This document shows positions 32,254-42,673 of a stretch of 64,000 bases of DNA, one piece after another. The translations under genes and the position numbers were made by a program. Under the pieces are notes generated by a model that saw nothing but the letters and a program-made list of their open reading frames with translations, did no database searches and was not told where the DNA came from. Every line of letters starts with the position of its first letter. Position 1 is the stretch's first letter. Source of the stretch: Variovorax sp. PCZ-1 (GTDB lineage: Bacteria; Pseudomonadota; Gammaproteobacteria; Burkholderiales; Burkholderiaceae_C); contig NZ_JAHCDN010000002.1 of the NCBI RefSeq assembly GCF_018413605.1, forward strand, positions 1 through 64,000. The letters are read 5' to 3'.

Positions 32254-33213
32254 ATGAAACCCTCGGTCATCAGCGCCGATGTGCTGTTTGAAGATCACCG
32301 CGAGCGTCTGAAATGGGCTTGGGTGGCAGGGCTGGGTGCTTCAGAGCGGCATTTTGACGAAGTGGCTGTGCGCGCCGCACGCTCAGGCGCGGATCTCGTA
32401 GGCTATCTCAATTACATCCATCCTTATCGCGTGCAGGTGCTTGGCGAGCGTGAGGTCGCTTATCTCACGCCATCAGACGATGTGACCGAAGAAGATTGCG
32501 CGCGCCGCATCTCTCGCATCGTTACACTGGAGCCGCCTGTCATCATCATTGGCGATGGCCTGGAGGCTCCTGAGACGCTTTTGCAAATGTGCGAACGCGC
32601 CCAGATCCCTGCCTTCCAAACACCGGAATCTGCCGCTTTCGTGATCGATGTCTTGCGGGCGTATCTTTCGCGCCACTTTGCAGACCGCACGAACATGCAT
32701 GGCGTGTTCATGGATATTTTGGGCTTGGGCGTACTCATCACGGGTGAGTCAGGGCTGGGCAAAAGCGAATTGGCGCTGGAGTTGATCTCGCGTGGCAATG
32801 GCCTCGTGGCTGATGATGCGGTGGATCTGTTTCGCACGAACCAAACCACTATCGAAGGCCGCTGCCCCGAGCTGCTGCAAAACTTGCTCGAGCTGCGCGG
32901 TATCGGTCTGCTCGATATCCGAGCGATTTTTGGCGAGACGGCGGTGCGGCGGCGCATGCGCCTCAAACTCATTGTGCATCTGGTGCGCCGCGCCACCATG
33001 GAGCGTGAATACGAACGCATCCCCTATGAGCCACTCACACAAGACGTACTGGGTATTCCCATCCGTAAAGTGGTGATTCAGGTGGAAGCTGGGCGCAACA
33101 TGGCGGTGTTGGTCGAGGCTGCGGTGCGCAACACGATCTTGCAGCTGCGAGGTATCAATACCTTCGATGAATTCGTCGAGCGCCAGCGTGTGGCCATGGA
33201 CAAGGGTTTCTGA
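32254..33213 (+). CDS. hprK: HPr kinase/phosphorylase
   Basis: 319 residues from ATG 32254. Domain 1 spans the first ~130 residues; the catalytic domain has Walker [10 protein letters not shown], the HPrK signature [20 protein letters not shown], and [20 protein letters not shown]. It phosphorylates or dephosphorylates a Ser of HPr. In betaproteobacteria it is part of a regulatory phosphotransferase chain with PtsN rather than of sugar uptake. Confidence 0.95.
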   Translation: MKPSVISADVLFEDHRERLKWAWVAGLGASERHFDEVAVRAARSGADLVGYLNYIHPYRVQVLGEREVAYLTPSDDVTEEDCARRISRIVTLEPPVIIIGDGLEAPETLLQMCERAQIPAFQTPESAAFVIDVLRAYLSRHFADRTNMHGVFMDILGLGVLITGESGLGKSELALELISRGNGLVADDAVDLFRTNQTTIEGRCPELLQNLLELRGIGLLDIRAIFGETAVRRRMRLKLIVHLVRRATMEREYERIPYEPLTQDVLGIPIRKVVIQVEAGRNMAVLVEAAVRNTILQLRGINTFDEFVERQRVAMDKGF

Positions 33214-33233
33214 GCCAGTTGCAAGTGTTTTTG

Positions 33234-33291
33234 AAGCCTTTTCAGTATATTGCCCGCATAGATTCTGCGCAGAATGCTATCAAAATAATAG
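33234..33291 (-). repeat. Dispersed repeat, copy 6 (intergenic, after hprK)
   Basis: Minus strand: ACTATTATTTTGATAGC, ATTCTGCGCAGAATCTATGC, GGGCAATATACTGAAAAGGC. It lies 20 bp past the hprK stop and before the shared terminator. Confidence 0.85.
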
Positions 33292-33310
33292 TGAACGAGT
33301 TTTCTATCTG

Positions 33311-33349
33311 CCATCAAAAAAGCGCCTCAAGGGCGCTTTTTTGATGGCG
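33311..33349. terminator. Bidirectional terminator between hprK and mscL
   Basis: CCATCAAAAAAGCGCC, loop TCAA, GGGCGCTTTTTTGATGG: a long perfect stem with A/T tracts serving both converging genes. Confidence 0.94.
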
Positions 33350-33357
33350 AAGAAACC

Positions 33358-33786
33358 TTATTTCTTCAGTGAATCGCGGATTTCGCGCAGCAAGAGCACA
33401 TCTTCAGCCGGAGCAGCAGGCGCTGGTGCAGGTTCTGCTTTCTTCATGGCATTCATCGCCTTGACCATCTGGAAAATGATGAAAGCCAAGATGATGAAGT
33501 TGATGGTGATCGTGATGAAATTACCGTAGGCAAACAGGTTGGCGCCGGCTTTTGTTAAAGAGTCGTAGCTGGCCGCGCCTTCCACCGCTTTGGCAGGAGG
33601 CGAAAGCATGATGAACATTTCGGTGAAATTAAGGCCACCGAAGATTTTGCCCACGATGGGCATGATGATATCTTTCACCAGCGAATCAACAATTTTGCCG
33701 AATGCGCCACCGATGATCACGCCCACGGCGAGATCCATCACATTGCCCTTGAGAGCAAAGTCCTTAAACTCTTGCATCATGCCCAT
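33358..33786 (-). CDS. mscL: Large-conductance mechanosensitive channel
   Basis: 142 residues. [20 protein letters not shown] and [20 protein letters not shown] are the first helix and conserved TM1; [20 protein letters not shown] is TM2; the cytoplasmic end has the usual [12 protein letters not shown]. It is a homopentameric channel that opens on hypo-osmotic shock. Confidence 0.97.
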   Translation of the reverse strand: MGMMQEFKDFALKGNVMDLAVGVIIGGAFGKIVDSLVKDIIMPIVGKIFGGLNFTEMFIMLSPPAKAVEGAASYDSLTKAGANLFAYGNFITITINFIILAFIIFQMVKAMNAMKKAEPAPAPAAPAEDVLLLREIRDSLKK

Positions 33787-34049
33787 TTTTTAACTCCTGT
33801 TAGTTTAGGTTTGCTGGGGCGTGCCAGCGAAAACTTACTACCAAAGTGGTCATTTGATAGCGCGCCTAGGCGCAGTATCGCCGCAAAAAGGCAACTGTCA
33901 AGCATGACAAAGTGGCTGCTACACATATTTGCAGAATTCCACTGTGCGAGCTCTTGCGCCGTTTTTTGCTGCACACAGCTTGAAAACGCTGCTCGCGCTC
34001 CGCTACAATTGCGGGTTGTCCCTAGAACCCCCAAAAATTGAGGAAATCC

Positions 34050-34643
34050 ATGAGTAACGTGGACCAATCCAAGCGCACCTGGGTGATCACATCCGCCTGC
34101 GCTGGTGCTGTTGGAGCAGGCGCAGTTGCTGTGCCTTTTGTCAGTACCTTCAGCCCGTCTGAAAAAGCCAAAGCCGCTGGCGCTGCTGTGGAAGTAGATA
34201 TTTCCGCGCTCAAATCCGGCGAGAAAATCGTTGTGGAGTGGCGTGGCAAGCCCGTCTGGATCATGCGCCGCAGCCCTGAGATGCTGGCTTCTCTAGCTAA
34301 AACGGAAGCTAATTTGGCTGACCCCAAATCCGAGCGCAAAGCCGATGAGACCACACCGATGAAAGAGACGCGCAACGCGCATCGCTCCATCAAGCCCGAA
34401 ATCTTCGTGGCCGTGGGCATTTGCTCCCATTTGGGCTGCTCGCCATCCGACAAGCTCGAAGCCAAGGCAGAATCTTTCGATGCCAGCTGGCAAGGCGGCT
34501 TCATTTGCCCCTGCCACGGCTCCACCTTCGATCTGGCTGGCCGCGTCTATAAAAACAAGCCCGCACCAGACAATCTGGAAGTGCCACCCCATATGTACCT
34601 CAGCGATACCAAATTGCTGATCGGTGAATCCAAGCAAGCCTGA
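34050..34643 (+). CDS. petA: Ubiquinol-cytochrome c reductase Rieske iron-sulphur subunit
   Basis: 197 residues from ATG 34050 (GAGG upstream; a TTG at 34038 rejected). The N-terminal anchor follows KRTWVITSACAGAVGAGAVA. The [2Fe-2S] ligands are in CSHLGC and CPCHGSTFDLAGRVY. First gene of the bc1 operon, 11 bp before petB. The 263-bp gap upstream holds no gene and likely the operon promoter. Confidence 0.96.
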   Translation: MSNVDQSKRTWVITSACAGAVGAGAVAVPFVSTFSPSEKAKAAGAAVEVDISALKSGEKIVVEWRGKPVWIMRRSPEMLASLAKTEANLADPKSERKADETTPMKETRNAHRSIKPEIFVAVGICSHLGCSPSDKLEAKAESFDASWQGGFICPCHGSTFDLAGRVYKNKPAPDNLEVPPHMYLSDTKLLIGESKQA

Positions 34644-34654
34644 GGCAAATCGAC

Positions 34655-36082
34655 ATGGCTGAAATGAAAGAAATCTCCCCCAACGCAGCGATTTCAGAGA
34701 AGGCGCTCAACTGGGTCGATAACCGCTTCCCCGCCAGCAAGCTCTACAAAGAGCATCTGAGCGAATACTACGCACCGAAGAATTTCAACTTCTGGTACTT
34801 CTTTGGCTCACTCGCGCTTTTGGTGCTCGTGATCCAGATCGTTACCGGCATTTTCCTTGTGATGCACTACAAGCCTGATGCGAATCTGGCTTTTGCTTCC
34901 GTGGAATACATCATGCGCGATGTGCCTTGGGGTTGGTTGGTGCGCTATATGCATTCCACCGGCGCTTCCGCCTTCTTCGTGGTGGTTTATCTGCACATGT
35001 TCCGTGGTTTGATCTACGGCTCATACCGCAAACCACGTGAGCTGATCTGGCTCTTCGGCTGTGGCATTTTCTTATGCCTGATGGCTGAAGCCTTCATGGG
35101 TTATCTGCTGCCATGGGGCCAGATGAGCTATTGGGGCGCCCAAGTGATCGTGAACCTCTTTGCAGCTGTACCTTTCATTGGCCCAGACTTGGCACTCTTG
35201 ATTCGTGGTGACTATGTGGTGTCGGATGCCACTTTGAACCGCTTCTTCGCTCTGCACGTGATCGCGATTCCTCTGGTCTTGCTTGGCCTCGTGGCTGCGC
35301 ACATCATTGCTTTGCACGAAGTCGGCTCGAACAATCCCGATGGCGTGGAAATTAAAAAGCACAAAGATCCCAAAACAGGCATTCCTTTGGATGGCATCCC
35401 CTTCCATCCCTACTACACCGTGCACGACATTCTGGGCGTGAGCGTCTTCCTGATGGTGTTCTCCGCCATCGTGTTCTTCGCGCCAGAGCTCGGCGGCTAC
35501 TTCTTGGAGTTCAACAACTTCATTCCAGCCGATCCATTGAAGACACCTGCTCACATCGCCCCCGTTTGGTATTTCACGCCTTTCTATTCGATGCTGCGTG
35601 CGACCACCGATGAGATGGTTTATGTGCTCGTTGCTCTGATTCTTGGCGGCGCGTTGATCGCTGTGATCAAGAATGTCGTCACCGGCATGCTCAAGCCTGC
35701 TGTGATCGGCGCTGCAGTTGTGGCCAGTGTTTTGCTGCTCACGTTTGAAGCCAAATTCTGGGGCGTCGTCGTGATGGGCGCTGCCACCATCATTCTCTTC
35801 TTCTTACCTTGGCTCGATTACAGCCCGGTGAAGTCCATCCGCTATCGCCCAAGCTGGCAAAAATGGCTTTACGGCATCTTCGTGTTCAACTTCTTCATCC
35901 TCGGCTACCTCGGTATCAAAGCGCCTGGCGTGTGGGGCATTGTGTGGGGTCAAGATTTGGCCGCGCGTGTTTCCCAAATCGGCACTTTGCTCTACTTTGG
36001 TTTCTTCGTGCTGATGCCAGTCTGGAGTCGCATTGGCCCCTTCAAAGAAGTGCCAGACCGCGTGACCTTCGAAGCTCACTGA
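34655..36082 (+). CDS. petB: Cytochrome b of the bc1 complex
   Basis: 475 residues, longer than the ~400-residue minimum because of a C-terminal extension with extra hydrophobic segments (AVIGAAVVASVLLLTFEAKF). Haem-ligand and quinone-site motifs: GWLVRYMHSTGASAFFVVVY with His, WGQMSYWGAQVI, FFALHVIAIPLVLLGLVAAH, and PEWY-equivalent PVWYFTPFYSML. PVWY replaces the usual PEWY of the Qo site, a change also known in some proteobacteria. Confidence 0.96.
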   Translation: MAEMKEISPNAAISEKALNWVDNRFPASKLYKEHLSEYYAPKNFNFWYFFGSLALLVLVIQIVTGIFLVMHYKPDANLAFASVEYIMRDVPWGWLVRYMHSTGASAFFVVVYLHMFRGLIYGSYRKPRELIWLFGCGIFLCLMAEAFMGYLLPWGQMSYWGAQVIVNLFAAVPFIGPDLALLIRGDYVVSDATLNRFFALHVIAIPLVLLGLVAAHIIALHEVGSNNPDGVEIKKHKDPKTGIPLDGIPFHPYYTVHDILGVSVFLMVFSAIVFFAPELGGYFLEFNNFIPADPLKTPAHIAPVWYFTPFYSMLRATTDEMVYVLVALILGGALIAVIKNVVTGMLKPAVIGAAVVASVLLLTFEAKFWGVVVMGAATIILFFLPWLDYSPVKSIRYRPSWQKWLYGIFVFNFFILGYLGIKAPGVWGIVWGQDLAARVSQIGTLLYFGFFVLMPVWSRIGPFKEVPDRVTFEAH

Positions 36083-36099
36083 TCACGGGGACATCACAC

Positions 36100-36855
36100 A
36101 TGAAAAAAATCATCCTCTCCCTGTTGGCTGCTCTAACATTTGGCTCGGCATTTGCTGCCGGTGATGGAATTGCTTGGGATAAAGCCAATCCAAAGACCAA
36201 CGATATGGCTGCGTTACAAAACGGCGCCAAGCTATTCGTCAACTATTGCTTAAACTGCCACAGTGCTGCTTTCATGCGTTACAACCGCTTGAAAGACATT
36301 GGCCTGACTGAGCAGCAGATCAAAGATAACCTCTTGTTTGCTACCGACAAAGTGGGCGACACGATGAAGTCTGCGATTGATCCTAAGCAAGCCAAAGAGT
36401 GGTTCGGCGGCGTGCCTCCTGATCTCACCGTGATCGCGCGTTCGCGTGCTGACGTGAGCAAAGGCGCTGGCGCAGATTACCTCTACACCTTGCTGCGCAC
36501 CTACTACCGCGATGATTCCAAAGCCACCGGCTGGAATAACAAGGCCTACCCGAATATCGGTATGCCGCATCCGCTGTGGGAGCTGCAAGGTGAGCGCGAG
36601 CCGATTTACCAAACTGTGAAAAATCACGGCAAAGAAGAGCAAGTGCTTGCCGGGTGGAAGCAAGTCAAGCCTGGCCAACTCACACCCCTGCAATACGACC
36701 AAGCCGTGAGCGATTTGGTGAGCTATATGCAGTGGATGGGCGAGCCCGCACAAAATCAGCGTGTGCGCATAGGCGTGTGGGTGCTCATTTTCCTGAGCTT
36801 CTTCACGATCATTGCTTGGCGTTTGAACGCTTCGTTCTGGAAAGATATCAAATAA
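36100..36855 (+). CDS. petC: Cytochrome c1 of the bc1 complex
   Basis: 251 residues from ATG 36100, 17 bp after petB. Signal peptide MKKIILSLLAALTFGSAFA; haem motif CLNCHS; axial Met region GMPHPLWELQGERE; C-terminal anchor IGVWVLIFLSFFTIIAWRLN followed by ASFWKDIK. The reading frame remains open to 35809 inside petB but only this start fits the signal peptide. Confidence 0.96.
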   Translation: MKKIILSLLAALTFGSAFAAGDGIAWDKANPKTNDMAALQNGAKLFVNYCLNCHSAAFMRYNRLKDIGLTEQQIKDNLLFATDKVGDTMKSAIDPKQAKEWFGGVPPDLTVIARSRADVSKGAGADYLYTLLRTYYRDDSKATGWNNKAYPNIGMPHPLWELQGEREPIYQTVKNHGKEEQVLAGWKQVKPGQLTPLQYDQAVSDLVSYMQWMGEPAQNQRVRIGVWVLIFLSFFTIIAWRLNASFWKDIK

Positions 36856-36955
36856 TGAGTCGAACAAAAGTTTCGCTCAGCTTCGCTGCGCACGATACTT
36901 TTATTCGGATAAATCAGGAAAAAATCTAGGGGCGGCCCGTCGATTTTTTCACGGA

Positions 36956-36988
36956 TAGAGTGATCGGTTCCCGATCACTCTTTTTTAC
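36956..36988 (+). terminator. Terminator after petABC
   Basis: AGAGTGATCGG, loop TTC, CCGATCACTCTTTTTT: an 11-bp perfect stem plus six T. It lies 18 bp before the sspA start. Confidence 0.93.
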
Positions 36989-37005
36989 TTAAAGGAATCA
37001 CCGAC

Positions 37006-37617
37006 ATGATGGTGCTTTATTCGGGTACAACTTGCCCTTTCTCCCACCGCAGCCGTTTCGTGTTGTTTGAAAAAGGCATGGATTTTGAGATCCGTGATGT
37101 GGACTTGTACAACAAGCCCGAAGACATCAATGTGATGAATCCTTATGGCCAAGTGCCGATTCTGGTGGAGCGTGATTTGATTCTGTATGAATCCAACATC
37201 ATCAACGAATACATCGATGAGCGCTTCCCGCATCCTCAGCTCATGCCTGGTGACCCAGTGGATCGCGCTCGCGTGCGCCTGTTCTTGCTCAACTTCGAAA
37301 AAGAGCTGTTCACCAACGTCTCGATCCTCGAAAACCGCGCGATGAAGGGCAATGAGAAGGTGCTGGAGAAGGCGCGTGCGCATATTCGCGACAAGCTCAC
37401 CCAGATGGCTCCCGTCTTCCTGAAAAATAAATTCATCATGGGTGACAACTTCTCCATGCTGGATGTGGCGCTTGCTCCACTGCTGTGGCGCTTGGATTTC
37501 TACGGCATTGAGTTGTCGAAGAATGCTGCGCCTTTGCTGAAATACGCCGAGCGCATCTTCTCTCGCCCCGCCTATATCGAGGCGCTCACGCCTTCTGAGA
37601 AGGTGATGCGCAAGTAA
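37006..37617 (+). CDS. sspA: Stringent starvation protein A (GST fold)
   Basis: 203 residues, glutathione-S-transferase-like: N-terminal thioredoxin half LYSGTTCPFSHRSRFVLFEK and NPYGQVPILVERDLILYESN, then a helical half. It is an RNA-polymerase-associated factor of the starvation response rather than an active GST. Pairing with sspB and position behind petABC are conserved. Start at the first of two adjacent ATGs. Confidence 0.93.
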   Translation: MMVLYSGTTCPFSHRSRFVLFEKGMDFEIRDVDLYNKPEDINVMNPYGQVPILVERDLILYESNIINEYIDERFPHPQLMPGDPVDRARVRLFLLNFEKELFTNVSILENRAMKGNEKVLEKARAHIRDKLTQMAPVFLKNKFIMGDNFSMLDVALAPLLWRLDFYGIELSKNAAPLLKYAERIFSRPAYIEALTPSEKVMRK

Positions 37618-37636
37618 ATTGCCATCGTCTTGTTTT

Positions 37637-37667
37637 CAAAACGGCCTGTTACTTGCAGGCCGTTTTG
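37637..37667 (+). terminator. Terminator between sspA and sspB
   Basis: CAAAACGGCCTG, 7-base loop, CAGGCCGTTTTG: a 12-bp perfect stem. It is symmetrical in A/T content and 20 bp after the sspA stop. Confidence 0.9.
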
Positions 37668-37698
37668 CTTGGGTATTTGCTTTGGTACTATAGGCATC

Positions 37699-38313
37699 AT
37701 GATCGATTCGAGCCAATCCACCTCCACCCGCCCGTATCTGCTGCGCGCTCTTTATGAATGGTGCGCTGACAATGGCCTCACGCCCTATGTGGCAGCTTAT
37801 GTGGATGATTCGGTGAAGGTGCCCCGTGAGCATGTGAAAAACAACGAAATCGTGCTCAACATCAGCATGGATGCCACCAGTCATTTGCAGATCGGTAACG
37901 ATGTCCTGCAATTCAAAGCCCGATTTGGCGGTGTGGCCAGAGAGATCGTTGTGCCGATTGATCACATCATCGCTATTTATGCTCGCGAAAATGGCCAAGG
38001 CATGGCTTTCCCCGTGCCGCAAACTGTGCCTCCACGCGGTGAAGTGAAGGACAGTCCGGCTGCCGAGCGGCGCTCCAGCTTGCGGCCTGTAAGCCTCCCC
38101 GGCACAGCCTCGCAAGCTGCAGCCCCCGAACCCAGCAACCCGTTATTGCAACCCTCGATAGAGCCTGCTAAAGAACCGGCAAAAATCGTCAAGCTCAAAG
38201 CAGCGCCAGAATCTGTAAAGAAGGTGCGTGAAGACGATCCCACAGAGCCTACACCGCCGCCTGCTGGCGCGGGTAAATCCGTTGGCAGGCCATCGCTCAC
38301 AAGAGTCAAGTAG
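37699..38313 (+). CDS. sspB: ClpXP protease specificity-enhancing factor
   Basis: 204 residues from ATG 37699. The folded domain (RPYLLRALYEWCADNGLTPY, NEIVLNISMDATSHLQIGND, FGGVAREIVVPIDHIIAIYA) is the ssrA-tag-binding SspB core. A long Pro/Ala/Glu-rich linker (100-190) leads to the C-terminal tail VGRPSLTRVK, the ClpX-docking XB motif. It delivers ssrA-tagged peptides to ClpXP. Confidence 0.95.
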   Translation: MIDSSQSTSTRPYLLRALYEWCADNGLTPYVAAYVDDSVKVPREHVKNNEIVLNISMDATSHLQIGNDVLQFKARFGGVAREIVVPIDHIIAIYARENGQGMAFPVPQTVPPRGEVKDSPAAERRSSLRPVSLPGTASQAAAPEPSNPLLQPSIEPAKEPAKIVKLKAAPESVKKVREDDPTEPTPPPAGAGKSVGRPSLTRVK

Positions 38314-38326
38314 AATATCGCCTTTC

Positions 38327-38401
38327 GCCGCTTTAGCTCAGTGGTAGAGCAACCGCCTTGTAAGCGGTAGGTCGTCAGTTCAATCCCGACAAGCGGCACC
38401 A
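38327..38401 (+). tRNA. tRNA-Thr (TGT)
   Basis: 75 nt with encoded CCA: GCCGCTTTAGCTCAGTGGTA, anticodon loop CTTGTAA (TGT) on the CCGC/GCGG stem, T-arm CAGTTCAATCCCG, acceptor AAGCGGC then ACCA. It starts 13 bp after the sspB stop. Confidence 0.96.
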
Positions 38402-38431
38402 TTTAACCGTAAAAGTCTGATTTTCAGACTT

Positions 38432-38782
38432 CTAATGACGCATCGAAATCTTGATGCGTATGTCTCGTACATCATGGCCATGCGTGCGCAGATGCGCGGC
38501 CAAGGCGGGTGTGAGTTGGCGTAATTTGGCGGCCACCGCGCTGTTAGCAGCCAACATGCACCATTGGCCTTCATTCAGTGGCCCAGCTTGTATGCCAGAG
38601 CGCATGCCAGCTGGAATCAAGGGAGTCACGGTGCGCAGGCATTGTGCAGATTGGTCAGCCAATTGCGCTAAGCCTGCCAAAGTTGGCGCTCGTTGCACGG
38701 CCTGCACCACGGACACCGCCTCGCGCACGCGCACCGTGCGCAGTGGCTGGTATGAGGGCAGATGAGCGGGCTTAACTGTCAC
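38432..38782 (-). CDS. dciA: DUF721/DciA-like protein
   Basis: 116 residues. The core LAQLADQSAQCLRTVTPLIP and LNEGQWCMLAANSAVAAKLR plus LTPALAAHLRTHGHDVRDIR match DUF721, whose bacterial members include DciA, the widespread DnaB helicase loader used in place of DnaC. It is divergent from the M23 peptidase and close to secA, as is common. Assignment as DciA is by family and context. Confidence 0.75.
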   Translation of the reverse strand: MTVKPAHLPSYQPLRTVRVREAVSVVQAVQRAPTLAGLAQLADQSAQCLRTVTPLIPAGMRSGIQAGPLNEGQWCMLAANSAVAAKLRQLTPALAAHLRTHGHDVRDIRIKISMRH

Positions 38783-38814
38783 GGTATAAGAAACAAAGAT
38801 TGGAGTATTCAGCG

Positions 38815-39771
38815 ATGCACTTGATTATCACGGATGCTTGGCTCGCCAAATCTCGCCCGGTTCACCTGAGTGGCACAAAGCTCATACTCGCGGGCTTGGC
38901 TGCTGCTTTGGCTTTGATGCTGGTGGCCGTTGGCTTGTATCACCTGGTGTTTCTCAAAGGCGCGCGCGAGGGCTGGCCTGTGATTGGCACGCTGGTGAAA
39001 ATGGTGGTGAAGGATGAGTTTGAGCAACGCGATCGCTTCATGCGTGAAAACATTGATGTGATGGCGAAAAAAGTGGGGGAGCTGCAGGCTAAAGTGGTGC
39101 AGTTGGAAGCGCTCACCGAGCGTGTTTCGCAGCTCGCCGGTGTGCCGATTCCAGCAAGCGCCAAAGCTGCGCCAGGGCAGGGCGGTGTGTTGATAGGCAA
39201 TCGCCCGCTCAGCCTTGATGAACTCAACAAAACTTTGGCTGATCTGGAGGCGGTGAGTAACACCAAAACAGATTTGCTCACTCTGATGGAATCACGATTG
39301 TTTGACCAAAAGATCGCCAAAGTGATGCTCCCGACTGCGCAACCTGTGCCTGGCTCTCATTTGGGCTCGTTTTTTGGCTGGCGCATTGATCCGATCACTG
39401 GGCGCTCGGCTTTGCATACAGGCTTGGACTTCCAGGCCGATACCGGCACCCCGATTCTGGCAGCAGCAGGCGGTGTGGTGGTCGTGCAGGAATACCATGC
39501 TGCCTATGGCAACATGATAGAGATAGACCATGGCAACAGCCTGATCACGCGCTACGCGCATGCCTCCGAAACCTTTGTGAAAAAAGGCGATTTGGTCAAG
39601 CGTGGCCAGAAAATCGCCTCTGTTGGCTCCACAGGGCGCTCCACAGGCCCCCATTTGCATTTCGAGGTGTTGGCCGATGGCACACCTCAAGATCCGCAGA
39701 AATTCCTTGTGACGGGTGGCTCGGTGCTGCCACCGAGCGAAGCACAAGCCAAAACGCAAGCCAAACGCTGA
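38815..39771 (+). CDS. M23-family metallopeptidase with N-terminal membrane anchor
   Basis: 318 residues from ATG 38815. One transmembrane helix (LILAGLAAALALMLVAVGLY), a coiled coil (VMAKKVGELQAKVVQLEALT), then the LytM domain: GWRIDPITGRSALHTGLDFQ (Zn ligands H and D) and GPHLHFEVLADG (HxH). It faces the periplasm and cleaves or regulates cleavage of peptidoglycan cross-links. The neighbour upstream of secA is conserved. Confidence 0.92.
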   Translation: MHLIITDAWLAKSRPVHLSGTKLILAGLAAALALMLVAVGLYHLVFLKGAREGWPVIGTLVKMVVKDEFEQRDRFMRENIDVMAKKVGELQAKVVQLEALTERVSQLAGVPIPASAKAAPGQGGVLIGNRPLSLDELNKTLADLEAVSNTKTDLLTLMESRLFDQKIAKVMLPTAQPVPGSHLGSFFGWRIDPITGRSALHTGLDFQADTGTPILAAAGGVVVVQEYHAAYGNMIEIDHGNSLITRYAHASETFVKKGDLVKRGQKIASVGSTGRSTGPHLHFEVLADGTPQDPQKFLVTGGSVLPPSEAQAKTQAKR

Positions 39772-39900
39772 TCCAGCGATAAAATGCTAAGTTAACTTGG
39801 GAACTGTTAAAGCGCCCCAAGATTCAGACAATCTCTAGAAAGAACGGCTTGTCGCTTGTATCTGCTGCCCTGTGGTGCGGAAAGCGATTGGCAACATCGC

Positions 39901-42666
39901 ATGGCTATTAATTTCCTCACCCAGATTTTCGGCTCTCGTAACGATCGCCTGCTCAAGACCTATCGCAAAAACGTCGAGCGCATCAATGCGCTGGAGCGCA
40001 CTTTGGAGGCTTTGAGTGATGAACAACTACAAGCCAAAACACCAGAGTTCAAAGATCGCGTGGCCAAAGGCGAAACGCTAGATGCACTTCTGCCCGAAGC
40101 TTTTGCCGTGGTGCGTGAGGCTTCCAAGCGCGTGATGAAGATGCGGCATTTTGATGTGCAGCTGGTCGGCGGCATGGCTCTGCACCAAGGCAAGATTGCC
40201 GAGATGCGCACGGGTGAGGGCAAAACACTGACCGCCACACTTCCTGTTTATTTGAATGCCCTCACAGGTAAAGGCGTGCACGTCGTCACGGTGAACGATT
40301 ACCTCGCCAATCGTGATGCGCAATGGATGGGTAAGCTCTATAACTTCCTTGGGCTCACCGTGGGCATCAATTTGCCCAATATGCCGCGCGAAGAAAAGCA
40401 AGCCGCCTACCGCGCTGACATCACCTACGGCACGAACAATGAATACGGCTTTGACTATCTGCGCGATAACATGGTGTATGAAGCGGCTGACCGTGTGCAA
40501 CGCGGCTTGAGCTATGCGATCGTGGATGAGGTGGATTCGATCTTGATTGACGAAGCCCGTACGCCACTGATCATCTCCGGCCAGGCTGATGATCAAACCG
40601 ATGTGTATCTTGCTTTAAACAAGGTCGTGCCATTGCTCGTGAAGCAAGAAGGCGAAGCCGATCCACGCACCGGCGAGGGCGTGATCAAGCCAGGCGATTT
40701 CACCGTCGATGAAAAAAGCCATCAAGCGTATTTCACCGAGCAAGGCCACGAGAATGCCGAGCGCATATTGTTCAATCTCGGCTTGATTCCAGAGGGCGCG
40801 TCGCTCTATGACCCTGCCAACATCACGCTGATGCATCATTTGAATGCTGCTCTGCGCGCGCATCACCTGTATCACCGTGATGAAAAATACGTGGTGCAAG
40901 ACGGTGAAGTTGTGATCGTCGATGAGTTCACAGGCCGCCTCATGACAGGGCGCCGCTGGAGCGATGGCTTGCACCAAGCGGTGGAAGCCAAAGAAGGCGT
41001 GCAGATTCAGGCCGAGAACCAAACCCTGGCTTCGATCACCTTCCAAAACTATTTCCGCCTCTATGGCAAGCTCGCCGGGATGACGGGTACGGCCGATACA
41101 GAAGCCTTTGAATTCCAAGACATCTACAGTTTGGAAACGGTGATCATTCCACCGAACAAACCCAGTAAGCGTGATGACCAATTAGATCGGGTTTATAAAA
41201 CCAGCAAAGAGCGTTATGACGCGGCGATTGCCGACATGCGCGAATGCTACGAACGTGGCCAGCCTGTACTGGTAGGCACGACATCGATTGAAAATTCTGA
41301 GCTGATCTCGCAGATGCTTGAGAAAGCCAAGCTGCCTCATCAGGTGCTCAATGCGAAGCAGCATGCGAGAGAAGCCGATATCGTGGCGCAAGCCGGCAGT
41401 CTCAAGATGATCACGATTGCCACCAATATGGCAGGTCGTGGCACCGATATCGTGCTCGGCGGCAATGTGGAAAAAATGATTGCGGCTGTTGAAGCCGATG
41501 AATCTTTAGATGAAGCCGCCAAGCAAAGCAAAATCACGGCGTTGCGCGAGCAGTGGACGAAAGATCACGAGCAAGTCAAGGCCTTGGGAGGCCTGCGCAT
41601 CATCGCCACCGAGCGCCATGAGAGCCGCCGTATCGACAACCAATTGCGTGGCCGCTCAGGCCGACAGGGCGATCCTGGTTCATCGCGTTTCTATTTGAGC
41701 TTGGACGATCCGCTCATGCGCATCTTCGCGGGTGATCGCGTGGCTGCCATCATGGATCGTTTGAAGATGCCGGAAGGCGAAGCGATTGAAGCGGGCATCG
41801 TCACACGCAGCATCGAGAGCGCGCAGCGCAAAGTGGAAGCGCGTAACTTTGATATGCGTAAGCAATTGCTGGAATACGATGACGTGAGCAACGATCAGCG
41901 CAAGGTGATCTACCAGCAGCGCAACGATATTTTGGATGCACAAGATTTGAGCGCCCAGATCAAAGGCCTGCGCGAAGGCTGTTTCACCGATATCGTGCGC
42001 CAGCATGTGCCCGCTGAGTCTGTGGAAGAGCAATGGGATTTGCCAGCGCTGCAGAACACACTCGCCAACGATTGGCAGCTTGATCTAGATCTCAAGAGCA
42101 TGGTGGAAAAATCCGATTCCATCACCGATGAAGAGATTCTGGAGAAAGTCATTGCAGAGGCGAATACAGCCTTTGATGCCAAGGTTGAACTCGTCGGCCA
42201 AGAGAATTTCACTCAGTTTGAGCGCATGGTGCTGCTGCAGAATATTGACAGCCACTGGCGCGAACACCTCTCCGCGCTTGACTATCTGCGCCAAGGTATT
42301 CATCTTCGCGGCTTCGCGCAGAAGCAGCCCAAGCAAGAATACAAGCGCGAGGCGTTTGAGCTCTTTGGCCAGTTGCTCGATGTCGTGAAAAATGACGTCA
42401 CGCGTATTCTCATGAATGTGAAGATTCAGAGTGAAGAGCAAATAAGCCAAGCCACGCAAGAGATGGAAAACCGCGCGGAAAACATCAGCAACGTGACTTA
42501 CACCGCGCCGACAGAAGATGGCGGTGTGGAATCCACGCTCGATGAAGACACACGCAACAAACAACAAGTGCTACAAGGCTCTACCGTGCCCCGCGTCGGA
42601 AGAAACGATCCTTGTCCCTGTGGCAGTGGTAAGAAATTCAAGCTCTGCCATGGTCGGTTGAGCTAA
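39901..42666 (+). CDS. secA: Preprotein translocase ATPase SecA
   Basis: 921 residues from ATG 39901 ([19 protein letters not shown]). Motor motifs: Walker [56 protein letters not shown]. The C-terminal zinc-binding SecB-docking tail is [17 protein letters not shown]. It drives export through SecYEG. A repeat-derived hairpin follows 20 bp after the stop. Confidence 0.98.
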   Translation: MAINFLTQIFGSRNDRLLKTYRKNVERINALERTLEALSDEQLQAKTPEFKDRVAKGETLDALLPEAFAVVREASKRVMKMRHFDVQLVGGMALHQGKIAEMRTGEGKTLTATLPVYLNALTGKGVHVVTVNDYLANRDAQWMGKLYNFLGLTVGINLPNMPREEKQAAYRADITYGTNNEYGFDYLRDNMVYEAADRVQRGLSYAIVDEVDSILIDEARTPLIISGQADDQTDVYLALNKVVPLLVKQEGEADPRTGEGVIKPGDFTVDEKSHQAYFTEQGHENAERILFNLGLIPEGASLYDPANITLMHHLNAALRAHHLYHRDEKYVVQDGEVVIVDEFTGRLMTGRRWSDGLHQAVEAKEGVQIQAENQTLASITFQNYFRLYGKLAGMTGTADTEAFEFQDIYSLETVIIPPNKPSKRDDQLDRVYKTSKERYDAAIADMRECYERGQPVLVGTTSIENSELISQMLEKAKLPHQVLNAKQHAREADIVAQAGSLKMITIATNMAGRGTDIVLGGNVEKMIAAVEADESLDEAAKQSKITALREQWTKDHEQVKALGGLRIIATERHESRRIDNQLRGRSGRQGDPGSSRFYLSLDDPLMRIFAGDRVAAIMDRLKMPEGEAIEAGIVTRSIESAQRKVEARNFDMRKQLLEYDDVSNDQRKVIYQQRNDILDAQDLSAQIKGLREGCFTDIVRQHVPAESVEEQWDLPALQNTLANDWQLDLDLKSMVEKSDSITDEEILEKVIAEANTAFDAKVELVGQENFTQFERMVLLQNIDSHWREHLSALDYLRQGIHLRGFAQKQPKQEYKREAFELFGQLLDVVKNDVTRILMNVKIQSEEQISQATQEMENRAENISNVTYTAPTEDGGVESTLDEDTRNKQQVLQGSTVPRVGRNDPCPCGSGKKFKLCHGRLS

Positions 42667-42673
42667 ACTATTT